From Streptomyces camponoticapitis (GTDB taxonomy: Bacteria; Actinomycetota; Actinomycetes; Streptomycetales; Streptomycetaceae): 64,000 bases of DNA. The position numbers were made by a program, and so were the translations under genes. Location of the stretch: positions 124,001-188,000 of the forward strand of contig NZ_BMMV01000010.1 of assembly GCF_014646115.1 (NCBI RefSeq). Reading direction: 5' to 3'. The notes below the pieces were generated by a model. It saw nothing but the letters and a program-made list of their open reading frames with translations. It had not been told where the DNA came from and made no database searches. Positions 1 to 8,781 of the stretch are shown here, piece after piece. How positions within the stretch are numbered: the first letter of the stretch is position 1; each line of letters opens with the position of its first letter.

Positions 1-1519
1 AGATGCGCTCCAGGTTCTTCTCCGTCTCGCCCACGTACTTGTCGATCACCGTCGCCAGATCGACCGTGTAGAGGTCCAGGCCCAGATCCGCCGCGATCAC
101 CTCCGCCGACATCGTCTTCCCCGTGCCCGAGTCGCCCGCGAACAGGGCCGAGACGCCTCGGCCCCTGCCGCCTCCCGGGCGCATGCCCCACTCGCCCAGC
201 ACCCGGTCGCGGTGGCGCGCGCGGGCCGTGAGTTCGCGGAGTTGGGCGTGGGTGTCGGGTGGGAGGACCAGGTCGTCCCAGGTCACCGTGGGCTCGATGC
301 GGCGGGCGAGACGGTTTAGGCCCGCCGCGTTCTGGGCGCGGGCTCCCTGGCGTACATGGTCGGGGGTGAGCACTCCACCCGCGAGGCGCGCAGTCTGGGC
401 GGCGGAGCGGGCCGCGCCCGTTACCTGTTCCGGAGTGAGGAGGAAGGGGGCCAGTAAGTGGTCCGTGTCGATCGTGGGCGGGACCGGCGCCGGGGCGCAC
501 TGTTTGTACGCGTCCGTCCACAGGGCACCGCGTGCTGACGGTTCCACCCGTGGGGCGTGCAGGAGCAGTGGGGGAGAGGCGGACCACGACGCGTCCCACG
601 GGGACCGGCCCACCAGGATCGTGGGGATGTGAGTAGTCGTCAGAAGATGCAGAAGGCGGGGGTGTTCGCGCGATACCGCTTCCAACGGGGCGCACACCAG
701 GCCCGCGTTCGTCAGCCGCGCCTCGCGGACCAGGGCCCGTACCGCCTCCGCCGGCGCCGGATCCTCGGCCAGCCGTGCCAGGTCCAGGCCCAGCACGCCG
801 AGGCCCGCCGTCGTCAGGGCGGACGCGGCCAGCGCCGTACCCGCGCCGCCCTGGTCCTCGCTGAGGTACGCCAGTTGGACGCCGTCGGCCAGCACCCCGG
901 CGAGCGGTGCCGGGTCGCCGACGCCCCGTACCGCGTGCCACGGGGCCAGGAGATCCGCCAGCCGAGGGTCAGGGGTGTCATCGCCCAGGAGGTGGGCCGT
1001 CACCCGGTCCGGCACGCGCAACGCACGGCTCAGGAAAGGCCGTTCAAGGTCCTCCACCAGCAGCAGTCCACCCGCCCGCAGTGGGGATCGGGCCGCCAGC
1101 CGCGCGCGGGCCGCGTGGTCCGCGGGGGCCGAGCCGCACAGGCCGAGAGCCAGGCCGACGGACGGGCGGCGACGGGTCACGTCGTCGTTCAAGTAGCCGT
1201 AGAACGCCTCGAACCGGTCGTCCAGGTCCGGTACGAGCGCGATGAGCAGGATCTCGATGTCGAGGGGGGTGAGGCCGAACTCCGCAGCCAGAGAGGTGAG
1301 TCGGGAGCCCGGTACATCTGAGATCAGCTGCTCGTCGGGAGGCGGGAACGACCTCGCCCCCTCCTCGTCCAGCAGCCTCGCGACGTTCTCCTCCGTCAGA
1401 TACAGGCCCCTGAACGCGTCGTCCGGATCCGGGTCGGTGCGCTGCCTGGCCTCGACTGCCCGGCGGACGCGCTGCTCCACCGCGACCGCCCGCGCCAGCA
1501 GGTGCCGCAGGCTCGTCAC
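1..1519 (-). CDS. eCIS-type AAA+ ATPase, 3' end cut by the left edge
   Basis: About 506 residues are visible; the C-terminal part lies outside the window. The start is a GTG at 1519-1517 that shares GTGA with the stop of the upstream DUF4255 gene, so the two are translationally coupled. The N-terminal ~400 residues are a Leu/Ala/Arg-rich helical region with the segment LTPLDIEILLIALVPDLDDR. The AAA+ core begins near residue 455 with Walker A GDSGTGKT (complement of about 106-129), followed by IDKYVGETEKNLERI, the usual segment after Walker A in AAA proteins. Walker B and sensor motifs are off the edge. An AAA+ ATPase directly after a DUF4255 gene is the hallmark of contractile injection system loci (Pvc15/Cis15 class), where it is thought to act in assembly or remodelling. 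The AAA assignment is certain; the eCIS role rests on context. Confidence 0.88.
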   Translation of the reverse strand, partial: MTSLRHLLARAVAVEQRVRRAVEARQRTDPDPDDAFRGLYLTEENVARLLDEEGARSFPPPDEQLISDVPGSRLTSLAAEFGLTPLDIEILLIALVPDLDDRFEAFYGYLNDDVTRRRPSVGLALGLCGSAPADHAARARLAARSPLRAGGLLLVEDLERPFLSRALRVPDRVTAHLLGDDTPDPRLADLLAPWHAVRGVGDPAPLAGVLADGVQLAYLSEDQGGAGTALAASALTTAGLGVLGLDLARLAEDPAPAEAVRALVREARLTNAGLVCAPLEAVSREHPRLLHLLTTTHIPTILVGRSPWDASWSASPPLLLHAPRVEPSARGALWTDAYKQCAPAPVPPTIDTDHLLAPFLLTPEQVTGAARSAAQTARLAGGVLTPDHVRQGARAQNAAGLNRLARRIEPTVTWDDLVLPPDTHAQLRELTARARHRDRVLGEWGMRPGGGRGRGVSALFAGDSGTGKTMSAEVIAADLGLDLYTVDLATVIDKYVGETEKNLERI

Positions 1520-2250
1520 ACGTCCTCCGGCGTCGTTCCGCGCGTCTCTGTGATGCGGACCGCGCCGGACGACCGCGGCGCCCCCGGCTCCCGGTGCGGC
1601 CGACCCGGCCGGGACCCGTACACCGGCAGTCCCTTACGACCCGGCTGGTCCTGCGTCTCGCCCGACGCCCGCTCGGGTACGTCCCCGAACCGTGCCCGAA
1701 GGCCCTCGTCACCCACCGGCGGACCCGTCTCGTAGACCGGCGACGACGTCACCGGGACGCTGACCACCAGGTCCAGCGAGGGCTTCAACTCCCCGCCCAG
1801 CGCGCTCCACACGTCCGCGAACGAGCGGTCCTCCGGCGGTGGCAGCGCGATCGACAGCGGGACCACCGCCCCGATCTCCGCCAGGGAGCCCGTCAGCCGT
1901 TCCGGCGGCAGCGCCTCGTACCGCAGCAGGCACGCCAACAGCGAGGACAGCAGCCGGTGTTCGTCCTCCGGGCGCTTCGTCCACGCCGTGATCAGATACG
2001 ACAGCTTGAAGTAGCGCGGCGGGCGGCGGCGGGCGACGATCGCACCGCGCTCGTCGTACTCGTTGTGCAGGCCGCGTTCGCGCCGGCGCATGTCCTCGCG
2101 GATGTCGTAGAGATAGAGGTTGACCATCGGCGAGTTGACCTTGGCGGCCCACTCCCTCGTCGGTGCGTCGAAGACCACCGTGATCTGGCCGCCTTCGAGA
2201 ACCTCCGCGCGGATCAGGCTCCGCAGGACGTCGTCCACCTCGTGGATCAT
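1516..2250 (-). CDS. DUF4255 (Pvc16-type) eCIS protein
   Basis: A 244-residue protein starting at ATG 2250 (MIHEVDDVLRSLI). The longer reading frame upstream overlaps the vWA gene and has no family character. Residues ~3-180 match the DUF4255/Pvc16 N-terminal pattern: an N-terminal helix, then VFDAPTREWAAKVNSPMVN, NLYLYDIRED and the YLITAWTKRPEDEHRLLSSLL stretch, followed by PPERL and the SLDLVVSVPV strand. The last ~50 residues are a Pro/Arg/Gly-rich tail. Family members are present in nearly all contractile injection loci and are proposed to cap or terminate the tail tube. It lies 17 bases after the vWA gene and overlaps the ATPase start by GTGA, so the three genes form one minus-strand transcription unit. 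Confidence 0.87.
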   Translation of the reverse strand: MIHEVDDVLRSLIRAEVLEGGQITVVFDAPTREWAAKVNSPMVNLYLYDIREDMRRRERGLHNEYDERGAIVARRRPPRYFKLSYLITAWTKRPEDEHRLLSSLLACLLRYEALPPERLTGSLAEIGAVVPLSIALPPPEDRSFADVWSALGGELKPSLDLVVSVPVTSSPVYETGPPVGDEGLRARFGDVPERASGETQDQPGRKGLPVYGSRPGRPHREPGAPRSSGAVRITETRGTTPEDV

Positions 2251-2266
2251 CCGGAGGTCCGCCCCG

Positions 2267-4360
2267 TCATGAGCGGCCCGCGAAGTCCGGTGGCTGAAGG
2301 TTGCGTTGGACCACCAGGACCGGTTTCTGGAGCCGGGGCAGGTCCGTGGCGTCGGCCCGCAGCACGCGCGGACCCAGCGTGTCCTTGCGCAGCACCAGCA
2401 TCTGCACCTCGAAGGTGCCGTCACGGCTCACCCGTACACCCGCTCTGTCGGCCGTGATCCCGAGGGACCAGGTGAGACGAACGGTCTCGCCCGGCGGATA
2501 GTCCTTGCCCCGCGCCAGCACGGGCTGGCCCGGCTTGGCGACCAGTGGGGTCACCTCCAGCGAGGGCTTCAGGACGCGCAGCCGGTCCGTGTCCCTGTTG
2601 TTCGCCGCGCGGGGGTCGGGCAGCGCGCCGCGCACGGAGGCCCGTACGTCACCGGTGATCGCCGCGCGATAGGTCGCGGTCTGCGTTACTTCGATACGAC
2701 CTCCGGCGGGGATCGTGCATGGGCGCGCCGCCGTGCAGCGGTTCAGTGCGGGCAGTGTCCGGTCGGCGGCACGGGACGGCGCGGGCCAGGTTGCCGTGAG
2801 CACGACCCCCCTCGCCGCGTCGGGTCCCGCGTTGGTGACCGTGAACCGGGCGCGGGCCGGGCGGCCGATGTACGGACGGTCCGGGCTGACGTCGGCCTGT
2901 ACCGCGAGGTCCGACGATGGCGGCACGGGAGGCTCCAGCACCTCGAACCGGGCGGTGTCCGTACCGGTGTTGCCCGCCATGTCCGTGGCCGAGCAGCTGA
3001 CCGTGGTCACTCCCACCGGGAAGAGCGCTCCAGACCCGGGATCGCATGTCACCGGCAGCTCGCCGTCCTGGGCGTCGGTGGCGGTGGCGGGGAAGTTGAT
3101 ACGAGCTCCGTCGTCGTTCTCCGCCCTGACCGTGCGGTCGTCCACGGTGACGACCGGGTCGTTGATGTCGTTCACGGTGATGCTGATCTGTTGTTGGAAG
3201 TCGGGATCCGGTACGGCGGCCGGGCCGAGCGTGTCCGTCCCCGGTATTTGGGCGCCGAGCTGGAGGAACTGCACCGTGCAGGTCAGGGTCGCGCCCTGGG
3301 GGGCGTCGGCCGACACGTCGACGTTCTCCGTGAACTGCGCGGTTTGGCCGCTGGTGAGCTGCCTCGTCGGCGGGTCCAGCGTCACGGTGAGATGGGGGTC
3401 GCAGTCGTGGAGCTCATGGCCCACGGCGGTGGGGAGATTGTCGAAGCCGTCGATGATCGCCTGGGCCACGTCGGTTCCCTCGATGCCTTCCAGCAGCCGG
3501 CCACCGGTGGCGTTGATGATGCGGGTGGCCTGGCCGCGGGTGGTCGGCGGAATCTCGATGTAGTTCGGGTTCTGCGGATCGTCGGCGTCGCCGTTGCCGT
3601 TCAGTCCGTCTCCGATGGTGGTGTCCACGTCGACGCCGATCACCCGGACGTTCTTGTCCTGCAGGTCGGCGATCGTGTCGTCGATGGTGTGGCCAAAACT
3701 GGGCGCGTGGCTGGAGGCGTCGCTGACCAGGACGACGACCGGGCTGGAGCCCTCCCGGAACACCGTCTGGCCTCCAGCGCCGTTGGCGATCTGCCACAGA
3801 CCGTTGATCCAGTCCTCCGAAGGGCCCCGGCTGGCGCCCCCGAGAATGGTGTCGAGTCTGTCAACGCCCTGCTCCTGCACCAGAACGAGATCGTCCGTCA
3901 AGCCCTGGAGGACTTGGAACCCCGCGTTGACGTCGCCCTCCTGGTCGCCGAACGTGGCGACAGCGAAACGCGAATCGGGCTGCTCGGCAAGGATCTTCTC
4001 GGTGATGTCGGGCAGGTTCCGCTGGACGCTCCCGATCGAATCCGCCATGCTCGCCGTGCCATCCACCAGCAGGACGACTTCCGGCTTCGGCGGAATCGTC
4101 GGCGTCAGCACCTGCTTCTCCACCCCCGTCGAACCGCCCGGGTCGAGCGCCTCGTCGAGGGTCGCGGGCGTCACCCACGGAACCGGAACGGCCGCGGCTC
4201 TCCCCGGTCCTGCTTCCGGCCCCGTCGCGGACACCGCCGACGCCGGCGCGAGACCGGTGGCCAGCAGGAGCAGGACGAGACCCGCCGTGCGGCGGCGCCG
4301 GGGCCGCCCGCCCGGGAGGCTCCGCTCCCGCGTTGCCGGATCCCGCTGAAACCACCGCAC
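2267..4360 (-). CDS. Secreted von Willebrand factor A protein with HYR and CARDB/DUF11-like domains
   Basis: A 697-residue protein from a GTG at 4360, with an excellent ribosome site (GGGGAGG, six bases away). An Arg-rich n-region and the hydrophobic run GLVLLLLATGLAPASA form a signal peptide. A vWA domain follows at ~95-310, opening with EVVLLVDGTAS (a MIDAS variant DGTAS instead of DxSxS). Residues ~405-480 are HYR-like (VTTVSCSATDMAGNTGTD), ~490-590 look like a CARDB/DUF11 beta-sandwich (ARFTVTNAGPDAARGVV), and the C-terminus is another Ig-like unit ending QPPDFAGRS. It is encoded upstream of and co-directionally with the DUF4255 and ATPase genes. Secreted vWA proteins recur beside actinobacterial injection loci, but their role is unknown. 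Adhesion or wall anchoring would be plausible; no sortase motif is visible. Confidence 0.85.
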   Translation of the reverse strand: MRWFQRDPATRERSLPGGRPRRRRTAGLVLLLLATGLAPASAVSATGPEAGPGRAAAVPVPWVTPATLDEALDPGGSTGVEKQVLTPTIPPKPEVVLLVDGTASMADSIGSVQRNLPDITEKILAEQPDSRFAVATFGDQEGDVNAGFQVLQGLTDDLVLVQEQGVDRLDTILGGASRGPSEDWINGLWQIANGAGGQTVFREGSSPVVVLVSDASSHAPSFGHTIDDTIADLQDKNVRVIGVDVDTTIGDGLNGNGDADDPQNPNYIEIPPTTRGQATRIINATGGRLLEGIEGTDVAQAIIDGFDNLPTAVGHELHDCDPHLTVTLDPPTRQLTSGQTAQFTENVDVSADAPQGATLTCTVQFLQLGAQIPGTDTLGPAAVPDPDFQQQISITVNDINDPVVTVDDRTVRAENDDGARINFPATATDAQDGELPVTCDPGSGALFPVGVTTVSCSATDMAGNTGTDTARFEVLEPPVPPSSDLAVQADVSPDRPYIGRPARARFTVTNAGPDAARGVVLTATWPAPSRAADRTLPALNRCTAARPCTIPAGGRIEVTQTATYRAAITGDVRASVRGALPDPRAANNRDTDRLRVLKPSLEVTPLVAKPGQPVLARGKDYPPGETVRLTWSLGITADRAGVRVSRDGTFEVQMLVLRKDTLGPRVLRADATDLPRLQKPVLVVQRNLQPPDFAGRS

Positions 4361-4496
4361 GCTGTTCCTCCCCGTCCCCTACGTCACCGGGCATGCCACC
4401 GCGCCTGCACGGTCCCGCACAACCCCCGTACGCACAGCGGAAGTCGAGCCATTCCGACGGGAAGGGGCAACTGCCCTTTGGGGCAATGCGCGTAGA

Positions 4497-5120
4497 TCAA
4501 ATAAGACCCTGGCGCATCGCGTACGCCACCGCGTGCGAGCGATTGCGCAATTGCAGCCGGGTCATCACGGAATGCAGCACGTTCTTGATCGTGCGTTCGG
4601 AATAGGCCAGCTTCGTCGCGATGTCCGCGGTGTCATAGCCCTCGGCGACCAGCCTCAGCACGTCCACCTCACGCGCCGCCAGACCGGTGAAGTGCAGACC
4701 GCGCGGCCCGAGCACCTGACCCTGCAGTCTGCCGACCTCTTCGAGGAGACGTCCAAGCAGGTCGGAGGGGAGATGCCCCTCGCCCCGCGCCACCGTCCCG
4801 ATGACATGCACCAGATGCTCCGGTGTCGACTCGGACCGTCTGACCACACCGGCGACGCCGCACTCCGCCGCGCTCACCAGCTTCTGCTCGTCGATGTTCG
4901 TCGTGACAAGAACGGTGCGGCAGGCGGTCGTGCGCTGGATGTGCCGCAGCGTTCGCAGCGCGTCCTCGTCGATCGCGTCCACGACGATGACCACGACCTG
5001 CGGAGACGCGTCGTCGTCCCACTCCATGACGCTGACCTCGGGACGGGCCCTCAACTGACTGGCCACGCCCGCCTGGGATATCGGATCTTGAGCCCGTAAA
5101 GCGACAGTGGTGCGCTCCAT
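4497..5120 (-). CDS. LuxR-family regulator with a degenerate receiver domain
   Basis: A 207-residue protein from ATG 5120, preceded by GGGGGAG; an upstream in-frame ATG at 5141 has no ribosome site. Residues 1-125 have the alternating strand/helix pattern of a response-regulator receiver (VVVIVVDAID, TVLVTTNIDEQKLVSAAECG), but the acidic cluster and phosphoacceptor Asp are not clearly conserved, so it may work without phosphorylation. Residues ~143-205 are a GerE/LuxR helix-turn-helix (LAAREVDVLRLVAEGYDTADIA then YSERTIKN). It sits 136 bases upstream of the vWA gene on the same strand and diverges from the membrane-protein gene at 5225, so it is the most likely local regulator of the eCIS end of the window. 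Confidence 0.86.
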   Translation of the reverse strand: MERTTVALRAQDPISQAGVASQLRARPEVSVMEWDDDASPQVVVIVVDAIDEDALRTLRHIQRTTACRTVLVTTNIDEQKLVSAAECGVAGVVRRSESTPEHLVHVIGTVARGEGHLPSDLLGRLLEEVGRLQGQVLGPRGLHFTGLAAREVDVLRLVAEGYDTADIATKLAYSERTIKNVLHSVMTRLQLRNRSHAVAYAMRQGLI

Positions 5121-5224
5121 GCGAATGCTCCCCCTGGGCAACAGCCGGAAGCGTCACAGGAAGGCACAGGCCTCACAGCTGTAATTGGTCGCCCCACCCG
5201 TTGTGAGGCGGACTGAAGATTCCC

Positions 5225-6667
5225 GTGTTACCCGACAAGGAAACTGAAAGGTTGCCACGGGCAGCGAATCTGCCCGAAAGTGTTCCTTCACGGCCGATGT
5301 CCCACCCGGTCGACGACCTTACGGTCCGCGGTATGAGTCTCACCGCAAGCCTGGACGAATCGTCTGTCGCCGCCGGACCGGGCGAGGAGACGGCCCTTCC
5401 TCTGCGGGTCCTGAACTCCGGCCCGACCGTTGAGGAGTACCGCTTCGAGGTGGTCGGCGCGTGCGCCGCCTGGTCGGCGGTGGAGCCCGCTGTCCTCTCC
5501 CTGTACCCGGGCGACTCCGGGACCGTGTCGCTCCTGCTGCGCCCGCCCCGCGACTCGACGGTGCCGGCGGGCGAGACGCCGTTCGGTGTCCGGGTCGTGC
5601 CGACGGGCGATCAGACCGGAACGGTCGTGCCCGAAGGACGGGTGACCGTGCTGCCGTTCACGGAGACGACGGCCGAGCTGGTGCCGCGCAGTTCGCACGG
5701 GTCACGGAACGGGCGGCACCGGTTCGCCGTCGACAACCGGGGCAACACACCCGTCACCGTACGGCTCGGGGCCCAGCCCGGTACCGAGCTGGCGCGGGTG
5801 GATTTCGCCGACCCCGAACTCCGTATCGAGCCGGGGCGCGCCGAGTTCGCGAAGCTGCGCGTACGGCCGGCCAAGCGGATGTGGCGCGGCACGCCGGTCA
5901 CGCACCCGTTCCAGGTGTCGGCCGTCCCGCAGGCGCCGGCCGAGGGCCAGGAAGCCCCGGAACCCGTTCTGGTGGACGGCTCCTACCAGCAGGAACCTCT
6001 CCTGCCGCCCTGGCTGCCCCGGGCACTCGTCGTCGCCGCCGTGGTGCTGATCGCGCTGGTCGGCCTCTGGTACGCGCTGCTGCGCCCGGCGGTGAAGTCC
6101 GCGGCCCGGGAGGCCGTCACGCCTGAGGCCGTACGGTCGGCGGTCGAGGCCGACCCGAGCCGTTCGCCGGACGGCGGAGACCCGGGCGGGGCGGACTCGG
6201 CGGGCGGCGACTCCGCGGGCCCGGGCACGGACGGCGGTACACCGGGGGCCAGTTCCTCACCGAGCCCCGGCCCCTCGGCGGACGACGGCTCGGCGAACGC
6301 CCCGACCAGCGCGCAGGTGCGGGTCAGCGACACGGTGGGTGGCGGTGCGAACAGCGGGACGGCCCTGCGGGTGCCCGCGGGTCAGACCTTCCAGCTGACG
6401 GACATCGTGGTGCAGAACCCGCAGGGTGACGCGGGGACGGTCGTCGTCTCGGCCGGGCCCGAGACGCGTGTGCTGAGCCTGGGACTGGAGAACTTCCGTG
6501 ACTCCGACTACCACTTCGTGACCCCGATCGTGGTGCCCGCCGGTGGCACGGTCACGATGACCATCGACTGCCGGAGGGTCGGACGGCCGGTGGGGGCGCC
6601 GACGCCCTCACGGTGCACTGAGTCGCTGTTCCTGGGCGGGACGATGAAGCCGGCCACGGCAGGCTGA
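5225..6667 (+). CDS. Single-pass membrane protein, Ig-like N-terminal domain (eCIS-linked; CisA-like candidate)
   Basis: Up to 480 residues from GTG 5225. The conserved-looking part starts at MSLTASLDESS (ATG 5333), so the true start may be there; neither has a strong ribosome site. Residues ~37-250 (5225 numbering) form two beta-sandwich units (ETALPLRVLNSGPTVEEYRF and GRHRFAVDNRGNTPVTVRL). There is no signal peptide, but one strong membrane segment (ALVVAAVVLIALVGLWYALL, ~267-287) follows PPWLPR. A Gly/Ser/Pro/Asp-rich linker (~315-365) leads to a C-terminal ~110-residue beta-rich domain. The expected topology is N-in, C-out. Comparable proteins are encoded beside Streptomyces eCIS genes, and the layout fits the described CisA membrane protein linked to injection-system-mediated cell death. 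That match is inference from architecture and position. Confidence 0.75.
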   Translation: MLPDKETERLPRAANLPESVPSRPMSHPVDDLTVRGMSLTASLDESSVAAGPGEETALPLRVLNSGPTVEEYRFEVVGACAAWSAVEPAVLSLYPGDSGTVSLLLRPPRDSTVPAGETPFGVRVVPTGDQTGTVVPEGRVTVLPFTETTAELVPRSSHGSRNGRHRFAVDNRGNTPVTVRLGAQPGTELARVDFADPELRIEPGRAEFAKLRVRPAKRMWRGTPVTHPFQVSAVPQAPAEGQEAPEPVLVDGSYQQEPLLPPWLPRALVVAAVVLIALVGLWYALLRPAVKSAAREAVTPEAVRSAVEADPSRSPDGGDPGGADSAGGDSAGPGTDGGTPGASSSPSPGPSADDGSANAPTSAQVRVSDTVGGGANSGTALRVPAGQTFQLTDIVVQNPQGDAGTVVVSAGPETRVLSLGLENFRDSDYHFVTPIVVPAGGTVTMTIDCRRVGRPVGAPTPSRCTESLFLGGTMKPATAG

Positions 6668-6690
6668 GGGGAGCGTGACCGGGCCGGTGA

Positions 6691-7557
6691 TCAGGCCGGT
6701 GCCTCTTCTTCTTCCTCCGGGCTCTTCGACTCCGCCCGCTGGACGAACGAGCCCTGGACATCGGCGGGTTGCTCCTCCTCGTCCTCGGTGGCCGCCCGTT
6801 GTACGGCGGTGGCCGCCGAGGCGGGAGCCGGCGTGGGGTCGGCCGGGGCCACGGCCGGTGCGGACGCCGGCGACGGTTCGGCCAGTACCCGGTCCGCGTT
6901 CGCGACGGCCTCCCGTTCGAACCGGTCCGACGGGTCGCTGACCCGGATGCCGCCCGGCGCCTCCGTACCCTCCACAGGCCCTTGGCGCTGCTGGATCACA
7001 TGGGTCAGCTCATGGGCGAGGGTGGTACGGCCCTGCGGCGACGACGGGTCGTACGCGTCACGCTGGAAGACCACGTTGTTGCCCACGGTGTACGCGTGCG
7101 CGCCGACGCCCTTCGCCGACTCGTGGGCGGCCGAGTCGTTGTGGATACGTACGTCGGAGAAGTCCGCGCCCATCCGGCTCTCCAGATCCGTACGGGTGTC
7201 GGTGTCGAGGGGCGAACCGCCCGACGACACGACCTCGTGCACCGGCGAACGCCGCTCCTCCTCCGCCTGCTCCGGCGAGCTGTTCCGGGCACGCTGGATC
7301 ACCGGGCCGAGCGCGCCGTTGCCGACGGTTCGTTGGAGGAGGCCCATTCCGGCGGCGCCGATCACATCGGTACGCCCGGTGGCCGCCGCGCGGTAGAGGC
7401 GGTGGGCGCGCCCGTCCGGGGCGTCGGTCGTGTCCTGCGCGCCGCCGGCCGAGGGACGGTCGTGGTCCCGCTCGGGGGCCCGCTCCCACTCCCGCTCGTG
7501 ATCGTGCCCGCTCTCGTGAGTGAGAGCGTGATCTTGGCCGTGGTCGTGTGAGCTCAT
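6691..7557 (-). CDS. DUF4157 (eCIS-core) HExxH protein
   Basis: A 288-residue protein; ATG 7557 is chosen because AGGGAG lies six bases upstream, while the ATG at 7563 is too close to it. The N-terminal ~45 residues are rich in His, Asp, Glu and Arg (SSHDHGQDHALTHESGHDHE). Residues ~110-190 carry the DUF4157 core: MGADFSDVRIHNDSAAHESA, then AYTVGNNVVF and the zincin motif HELTH within TTLAHELTHVIQQ. The last ~90 residues are Pro/Ala/Glu-rich and end EEEEEAPA. DUF4157 is found mainly in proteins encoded near contractile injection systems and is regarded as a cargo-associated or self-processing metallopeptidase domain. No other toxin domain is fused here. It converges with the membrane-protein gene, 23 bases away. 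Confidence 0.87.
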   Translation of the reverse strand: MSSHDHGQDHALTHESGHDHEREWERAPERDHDRPSAGGAQDTTDAPDGRAHRLYRAAATGRTDVIGAAGMGLLQRTVGNGALGPVIQRARNSSPEQAEEERRSPVHEVVSSGGSPLDTDTRTDLESRMGADFSDVRIHNDSAAHESAKGVGAHAYTVGNNVVFQRDAYDPSSPQGRTTLAHELTHVIQQRQGPVEGTEAPGGIRVSDPSDRFEREAVANADRVLAEPSPASAPAVAPADPTPAPASAATAVQRAATEDEEEQPADVQGSFVQRAESKSPEEEEEAPA

Positions 7558-7785
7558 CACCATCTCCCTGACCGCACCGGTCGCCCGCCTGTCCGGCCGG
7601 GCCCGCGCCGCGGCGGTCCCGGCATTTCAACCCTGACCGCGCGCACGTTCACCGTCCAGGCCGCGCACCAGCCGGACCGGGGTACCCGCAGGTGCCCCTT
7701 CGGGCAGCCCGCAAGGGCAATTGCGCCGTCCGAGGAGGCGCATGACACTGGGAATGCGGGGGCGCGCCCAGTGAGGATGTGCCGT

Positions 7786-8781
7786 ATGACGCAGAGCGAT
7801 GACAACAGGGACGAGTACGACGAGGACGAGACGGAGGTCGTAACTGCGGAACCGGCCGGATATGCCGATGATGACGAGGTCGGTGAAAAGGAGCCCGATG
7901 TCTTTCTCGATGTCCCGGTGCTCAACATCGACGAGATTCAATTGGATGTGCATGACCTGCGGGCGCATGTATCACTCCAGGCCGAAGTCCTTGATCTGCT
8001 CAAGCTGAATGTCGGGGCCGATGTGGCGCTCGGTTCGGTCGAGCTCGATATCAAGGGCGTTGAGGCCCAAGCACAGTTGAAGGTCCGCTTGCACAATGTC
8101 GCGACCATAGTCAATCGGGTACTGACGACGATCGACCGGAACCCCGAGATCCTGGACCAGCTCGGCAAGGGCTTGGGCAAGGCGGTCGAGGACGTCGGTT
8201 CGGGGGCCGGGAGGGCTGCGGGGGAGATCGGCCGAGGCGCGGGGGACGCCGCGGAGAGCGTGGGCCAGGGGGCCGGGGACGCCGTGCGCGATGTCGGACA
8301 CGGGGCTGGTGAGGCCGTGGAAGACGTCGGCGAAGGCGCTGGTGAGGCCGTCGAGGACGTCGGCGAAGGCGCTGGTGAGGCCGTCGAGGACGTCGGCGAG
8401 GGCGCTGGTGAGGCCGTGGAAGACGTCGGCGAAGGCGCCGGTGAAACCGCGCAGGACGTCGGGAAGGGAGCCAAGGGCGCGGCGGAGAATCTGGGGGAGA
8501 GCGCCGGCGAAGCCGCCGAAGACGCCGGGAAGGACATATCCGGATCGGCGTCGAACGTCGCCGGTGACGTCGGGCGCGAAGCCGCTGACGAGACCGCCGA
8601 GACCGCCGACACGGCACAGAAGCAGACTCGGGAGTCCGAGGACGGCGATGTGGCGCGACGGAGGACACCGGCCGCCAAGAACCCGCGGAAACCCGTCAAG
8701 TCTCCCGAGGGGCGCGGTGGCGACGCGCGCCAGCGCCGGAGCGACCGGGCAGCCCGTCGCCGTGACACCTACAACCGCTGA
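7786..8781 (+). CDS. Repeat protein with 11-residue amphipathic repeats, unknown function
   Basis: I do not recognise a characterised family. The start ATG 7786 (MTQSDDN) follows GAGGATG. Of 331 residues, the first ~40 are acidic. Residues ~40-110 look folded (VLNIDEIQLDVHDLRAHVSL, LNVGADVALGSVELDIKG, NVATIVNRVLTTIDRN) and may be a helical/beta membrane- or surface-binding unit. Residues ~125-265 are a run of 11-residue units of the type VGEGAGEAVED, resembling LEA or apolipoprotein-like amphipathic helices. The C-terminus is basic (RRTPAAKNPRKPVKSP). It heads the plus-strand group that continues with the gas-vesicle-accessory-like genes at 8992 and 9661, separated from them by 210 bases. Confidence 0.72.
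   Translation: MTQSDDNRDEYDEDETEVVTAEPAGYADDDEVGEKEPDVFLDVPVLNIDEIQLDVHDLRAHVSLQAEVLDLLKLNVGADVALGSVELDIKGVEAQAQLKVRLHNVATIVNRVLTTIDRNPEILDQLGKGLGKAVEDVGSGAGRAAGEIGRGAGDAAESVGQGAGDAVRDVGHGAGEAVEDVGEGAGEAVEDVGEGAGEAVEDVGEGAGEAVEDVGEGAGETAQDVGKGAKGAAENLGESAGEAAEDAGKDISGSASNVAGDVGREAADETAETADTAQKQTRESEDGDVARRRTPAAKNPRKPVKSPEGRGGDARQRRSDRAARRRDTYNR
8308..8439 (+). repeat. Four near-identical 33-bp tandem units inside a coding sequence
   Basis: Four consecutive 33-bp units start at 8308, 8341, 8374 and 8407 with only a few third-position changes. Each begins GGTGAGGCCGT and encodes one 11-residue unit (GEAVEDVGEGA in phase). More diverged units flank the block on both sides. The near-identity at DNA level, compared with the diverged flanks, indicates recent expansion or homogenisation. 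Confidence 0.9.

Noticed and set aside
2306..4495. A 729-codon plus-strand frame opposite the vWA gene
   Set aside because: Its translation is Arg/Gly/His-rich without domains; the minus-strand frame has a signal peptide and vWA and HYR domains.
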